A DNA stretch of 5,718 nt, from assembly GCA_937910265.1 (NCBI GenBank), contig CALEPD010000276.1, positions 1 to 5,718 on the forward strand, written 5' to 3'. The stretch is from an uncultured Bacteroidales bacterium. Its GTDB lineage: Bacteria; Bacteroidota; Bacteroidia; Bacteroidales; P3. The notes under the pieces were generated by a model, which had not been told where the DNA came from, did not search any database, and was given only the letters and a program-made list of their open reading frames with translations. Position numbers and translations under genes: made by a program. Positions within the stretch are counted from its first letter, which is position 1. Each line of letters opens with the position of its first letter. Positions 5,712 to 5,718 of this stretch are shown piece after piece.

Positions 5712-5718
5712 GATAGCG

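Larger units (their letters stand above)
5418..5718. other. Downstream non-coding region
   Basis: These 301 bases follow the last operon gene. They hold a weak 20-bp tandem similarity (5481-5520), the 84-nt near-palindrome with a terminator core (5556-5639), and a small hairpin at 5695-5711. On the minus strand one frame is open from the window edge to 5347, but it crosses the terminator and the HsdR-N gene and has no recognisable protein character. Two other minus frames end at stops at 5662-5660 and 5633-5631, so the tail of a convergent gene may enter from the right edge. The 20-30 codons visible are too few to support a call. Confidence 0.45.

Noticed and set aside
5660..5716. Possible last 18 codons of a convergent gene ending at a TAA at 5662-5660
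   Set aside because: Another minus frame is also open to a TAG at 5633-5631, so there is no way to choose. Too few residues are visible for recognition.
5347..5718. Minus-strand frame open from the right edge through the HsdR-N gene
   Set aside because: It crosses the terminator and runs antisense to a well-supported gene, and its composition is not protein-like.

Overview
The window looks like a piece of chromosome from an anaerobic member of the Bacteroidota, most likely order Bacteroidales. The support is a TAnnTTTG-type -7 promoter element with an upstream TTG, A-rich leaders without Shine-Dalgarno sequences, an outer-membrane protein with a carboxypeptidase-regulatory-like N-terminal domain, a stand-alone HsdR-N domain protein of the type common in this phylum, and a secreted protein with DxNxDG and YGW motifs. 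I cannot name the genus.

Layout: (1) 1-614, minus strand: the N-terminal 204 codons of a secreted protein that continues beyond the left edge. (2) 615-1158: a long divergent intergenic region, T/G-rich on the plus strand. It holds a GC-rich hairpin in the leader of the minus-strand gene, some short repeats, and a good promoter for the plus-strand genes. (3) 1159-5417: four plus-strand genes packed as an apparent operon: a phosphate acyltransferase of the phosphotransbutyrylase type, a small PAS-only protein, an 852-residue outer-membrane beta-barrel protein, and a 141-residue PD-(D/E)XK nuclease-fold protein. Gaps are 8 nt and 32 nt, followed by a 14-nt overlap. (4) 5418-5718: non-coding as far as I can tell. 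It holds an intrinsic terminator nested in an 84-nt near-palindrome, and a small hairpin at the right edge.

The four plus-strand genes have no obvious common pathway. The acyltransferase would interconvert an acyl-CoA and an acyl-phosphate, but the acyl kinase that usually sits beside such a gene is absent from the window. A single-domain PAS protein occupies the next position. The PAS protein could report a small-molecule or redox signal linked to the enzyme, but that is inference. The beta-barrel protein has no SusD-like partner, so its substrate is unknown. The nuclease-fold protein overlaps its 3' end and has no restriction-modification partners here.

Most of the window is ordinary Bacteroidales housekeeping or envelope content. 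The points most worth a second look are the kinase-less acyltransferase/PAS pairing, the nested palindrome at 5556-5639, and the overlap of the nuclease-fold gene with the outer-membrane gene. I do not see a defence island, CRISPR array, transposase, tRNA or rRNA.
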